From positions 42,384,424 to 42,448,423 of the forward strand of contig NC_054881.1 in NCBI RefSeq assembly GCF_018320785.1: 64,000 nt of DNA, in the 5' to 3' direction. The DNA is from Cheilinus undulatus (lineage: Eukaryota; Chordata; Actinopteri; Labriformes; Labridae). Positions 62,201 through 64,000 of the stretch are shown here, piece by piece; position 1 is the stretch's first letter, and every line of letters begins with the position of its first letter. The notes beneath the pieces are model-generated. The model did no database searches and was not told the origin of the DNA. It saw only the letters and a list, made by a program, of their open reading frames with translations. The translations under genes were made by a program, and so were the position numbers.

Positions 62201-64000
62201 GTGTTCCTGGCTGAGCTGTTGTCATTTATGTAACTAGTTTCTTACCAGCTCACACTACCTTTACTCTTTGAGTTCACAGATCTGACTGATAATTCTTCTT
62301 TGTTTTGCTGTTCTTGTTTGAACTGTTGGCTCAGCGCTGCCCCTGGTGGTTTTTAAACCTCTAGTCTTAGTCTATTTCCTTTAAGAGAACCAGCAGAAAT
62401 GACCACGAAAAAAAGAGAAACCTGGATCCGCATCCACCTGATTATCAAACACAGAGCATAAATGAGTCTGTACCTCGGCCTGTTCTCTGTCAGTGGACTC
62501 CCCCACCCTTATTTTTATTTTTATTTTTATATTCCTGTGAAGTGATGTTTTATTTATTCAGAATAAATGGATTTACACCTCCTCCCTATGTTTTTCCTCT
62601 CTATGATCTGACTCTGAATATGACCTGTTTATTCTGCTCTCATCAACTTCTCTGTGTAGTTTCCCTCCATCTTTCCTGGGTTATCTCTCCTCCTTCTCTG
62701 GGTTGAACATTAAAAGTATTCTGTCCCGTTAGCCTTGGTCTGCACTCATGGTCTGATTGTTTTCTCAGTGTTGAAGGTCTCAGATCGTCTCTGTGTGTGG
62801 AATTATAAAAACAGGAAAGGGACCAGTTCTTCCTTCGATAAACCCTCTCCTGCTCTGACATTAAATAATCCCTGTGTTCAGTCTCTGCTCTCTCAAATCC
62901 AGTTTACTGAATCAAATCTCATTTATGTAGGGAGATTTGCCCTGAAATTATAATCTGATCACTGAAACATCACTACTGAGACCCTAACCCTCTGACATCT
63001 CTGTGAGAACCAATCAGAGCAAAAGATAATTTGCAAAATGAAATGACACAGTGATGACTCTGTAACCATGGTAACATTCTAGGACGTGTGACTCTGTAAC
63101 CATGGTAACATTCTAGGACATGTGACTCTGTAACCATGGTAACATTCTAGGATGTGTGACTCTGCAACCATACCTGTGTTTATGTGCAGATTCTCACCTG
63201 GAGAGCTCCAGCTCTGTTTTTTATATATTTATATTATTTTAACTGTGATATAAATATAACTATTATTTATACCTGTGTTTATGTGCAGATTCTCACCTGG
63301 AGCAGGTGTTGTCGTGGCCTCAGAGCTCCCTCCAGCTGGGTCAGGTTTCAGGACTGGCTCTGGACTCAGACTCCAAGCTTGTCATCTTCCACAGAGGAGA
63401 TCACACCTGGGGGGTCGAGTGAGTTCCTGTTAGTTATTGATATTGATCCTGTAGTAAAGGTGATCGATAAATGATTGAAATGTGATGAAACTGTTGGTGT
63501 GCAGCTCCTTTAACAACCAGGCTCAGTACCAGCAGAGGTCTCTGGGTCCGATCCAGCAGTCCACCATCCTGGTGGTAGACCCGGTTAAAGGGAACATCCT
63601 GAAGGCCTCGGGGAGGAACATGTGAGCATTTCTATTTGACATTAGTTTGTCTGTAGTGTGTGTAGTACTGATGTAGTTAACTGGTGTGGTTCTTCAGGTT
63701 TTATCTTCCTCATGGCATCACTACGGACAAAGACAACAACTACTGGGTCACTGATGTGGCTCTGCACCAGGTAGGATGGAGATGTCTGTCAGCTATAATC
63801 CTGCTCTAATAACTGTTAGCACCACCCTAAAGACTCTCCTGCCCATCCTCAGGTGTTGAAGGTGAGCGGTGACGGCAGAGACCGGACCCTGCTGGCGTTG
63901 GGCGAGGAGTTTACTCCAGGAAGTGACAGCAGACACTTCTGTCAGCCCACCGACGTGGCTGTGGACCCCGTCAGCGGGAACATCTTCATCTCTGACGGAT
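53264..64000 (+). CDS. pam: PAM, peptidylglycine alpha-amidating monooxygenase (3' end cut by window)
   Basis: PAM amidates peptide hormones in secretory granules: PHM (copper, ascorbate) hydroxylates the C-terminal glycine and PAL (zinc) cleaves it. Exons: 53213-53352 (start 53264), 53523-53640, 53979-54036, 54372-54459, 54598-54689, 55257-55340, 55681-55729, 56027-56094, 56271-56351, 56474-56550, 57112-57215, 57304-57497, 58729-58794, 61798-62019, 63289-63418, 63505-63621, 63698-63770 and 63853 onward. It has a signal peptide (MMGACVLLVLLFICQSHG; two ATGs in a row), then PHM with copper ligands in TVHHMLLFGC, LQIHYGD, FRTHTHRLG and NFYIMYYM, and the motif SDDEMCN. The linker is followed by PAL (VIFHRGDHTW, FYLPHG with its zinc histidine, YWVTDVALHQV, HFCQPTDVAVDP). 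All borders are in phase. The rest of PAL and any transmembrane tail are outside the window. Confidence 0.96.
53770..53880. mobile_element. Interspersed repeat fragment (SINE-tail-like)
   Basis: AATAATAATAATACATTTTA followed by TTTATAAGCGCCTTTTTAAG and GACACTTTACA resembles a common fish repeat end. Its class is not certain. Confidence 0.35.
54818..55256. repeat. pam: 27-bp minisatellite in register with a pam 3' splice site
   Basis: About 15 units of TGTCTGACTGTTTCTCTAAC plus ACACCTG. The last unit, 27 bases after the one before, becomes the real acceptor CTGACTGTTTTCTTTAG of exon 55257-55340. Each unit thus holds a branch-like CTGAC and a pyrimidine tract. A damaged exon piece interrupts the array at 55079-55125. 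Confidence 0.93.
55079..55125 (+). pseudogene. pam: Damaged partial copy of pam exon 55257-55340 inside the array
   Basis: GAAGTTCAGGACTGTCACTT followed by TGTGTGCAGATTCATTATGG and AGAC aligns with the real exon at about 55277-55323 (AGAAGTTCAGGGATGTCTCA and on), which encodes the HFVLQIHYGD copper-ligand region. The copy lost about three single bases and has 27-bp repeat units on both sides, so it looks like a tandem duplication of repeat plus exon. Confidence 0.85.
57557..57800. mobile_element. Fish interspersed repeat (ACCTCCGCCATGGAGGTTAT), part 1
   Basis: ACCTCCGCCATGGAGGTTAT, AACATAACTCAAAAAGTTGT, TGTCTGGATCCAGGAATTTT and GGAGATAGGGCTAATAGCGG are hallmarks of a widely dispersed fish repeat. 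Its second half is repeated at 58222-58365, after an inserted SINE-like copy. It is in a pam intron. Confidence 0.55.
57805..57965. mobile_element. SINE-like repeat, copy 3 (tRNA-like 3' half)
   Basis: AGTGCATAGAGTCGGAAACA, GGGAAGAGAGTGGGGAGAGA and a tRNA-like segment (GGATTTGAGCCCAGGCCGCC, then GTGCGTGCCTTATCCATTCT) appear in order. This is the best kept of the three copies. Confidence 0.6.
58222..58365. mobile_element. Fish interspersed repeat, part 2
   Basis: GATCACTGTCTGGATCCAGG...GGAGATAGGGCTGATGGCGG plus AGGTCTGCGCTCTCTGAGTG repeats and extends the end of 57557-57800. Confidence 0.55.
58495..58685. mobile_element. LINE 3'-tail-type repeat
   Basis: GACTCTAAATTGCCCGTAGG, ATTGGCTGGGGACCAGTCCA and CAGCTGGGATAGGCTCCACC, ending near GATAAGCGGTGGAGGAAACTG, is a very common fish non-LTR 3' end. 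No LINE coding sequence is attached. Confidence 0.65.
59278..59840. mobile_element. hAT-like element, non-coding
   Basis: The left end AGGGGTGTCCAAACCTTGTC and the right end GGCCCCCGGGCCATAGTTTG plus AACACGTG form imperfect inverted repeats of a fish hAT family. A target duplication was not confirmed. It lies in the long pam intron 58795-61797. Confidence 0.55.
60924..61661. mobile_element. hAT-like non-autonomous element with TTTTTGCCACTTTT interior, copy 2
   Basis: It begins CAGTGACACTCAACGTGTGG and ends ATGAGTAACACTG, with perfect 8-bp flanking duplications CTCTAACC (60916-60923 and 61662-61669). Inside is the same T-rich diverged repeat as in 26066-26773. It is in a pam intron. Confidence 0.9.
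61798..62019 (+). other. pam: pam linker exon equivalent to mammalian exon A
   Basis: This 222-base exon (a multiple of three) encodes the PHM-PAL linker: DILSLMSRLIGQSVHKITPT, then LVRDRVHRFHQLEAKTPRSR. The second part matches LVRDRIHKFHRL of mammalian exon A, the alternatively spliced cassette whose presence allows PHM and PAL to be cut apart. Skipping it would keep the frame. Confidence 0.75.
62020..63054. other. pam intron, featureless part
   Basis: I see no repeat array, element or coding support between the linker exon and the 34-bp repeat, other than an AT-rich TTTTTATTTTTATTTTTAT stretch near 62511. Confidence 0.5.
63055..63170. repeat. 34-bp tandem repeat (GACTCTGTAACCATGGTAAC)
   Basis: Three units of GACTCTGTAACCATGGTAAC plus ATTCTAGGACGTGT, and a partial fourth, just upstream of the duplicated pam acceptor. 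Confidence 0.92.
63173..63204 (+). repeat. pam: Duplicate of the pam exon 63289 acceptor region
   Basis: A 32-base match to 63271-63302: ACCTGTGTTTATGTGCAG|AT followed by TCTCACCTGGAG. It spans the 3' splice site and the first exon bases, 98 bases upstream of the real one. Confidence 0.93.

Overview
The window is nuclear DNA of a vertebrate, almost certainly a teleost fish. It has intron-rich genes with ordinary GT-AG borders, fish-type Tc1, hAT and CACTA-like transposons, and many intronic minisatellites. The proteins read most like their fish and human orthologues. I cannot name the species.

Layout. Five genes lie head to tail on the minus strand, followed by one gene on the plus strand. 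(1) 1-15190: ythdc2, an m6A-reader DEAH-box helicase, from its 5' UTR exon into the YTH domain, where the window cuts it. (2) 15725-25440: dcp2, the mRNA decapping enzyme, complete. (3) 27600-33280: cenpa, the centromeric histone H3 variant, complete. (4) 35270-40150: a beta2-type proteasome subunit, best called psmb10-like, complete, with an interferon-response element at its promoter. (5) 42180-46480: pomk, protein O-mannose kinase, complete. (6) 48640-64000, plus strand: pam, peptidylglycine alpha-amidating monooxygenase, from its 5' UTR exon through the whole PHM domain and linker into the PAL domain, where the window ends. ythdc2, dcp2 and pam are also linked on human chromosome 5q21-q22, so part of this order is ancient. 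The genes do not form one pathway. ythdc2 and dcp2 both act on mRNA stability, while the others act in chromatin, proteolysis, dystroglycan glycosylation and peptide-hormone maturation.

Between and inside the genes there is much repeat DNA: about twenty tandem arrays with units of 13 to 167 bp, a Tc1 element in a cenpa intron, hAT elements with clear 8-bp target duplications, a CACTA-like MITE, SINE-like and LINE-tail fragments, and one transposon end interrupted by another element.

The most unusual signal is that several minisatellites are joined to splice sites. In ythdc2 (55-bp and 44-bp arrays) and dcp2 (92-bp array) the repeat is in exact register with the real 5' splice site, so the near units carry a copy of that donor. 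In pam a 27-bp array is in register with a real 3' splice site and encloses a damaged copy of part of the next exon, and a second pam acceptor is duplicated 98 bp upstream. A second strong observation is a probable U12-type AT-AC intron in dcp2, with matching 5' splice site, branch site and AC end.
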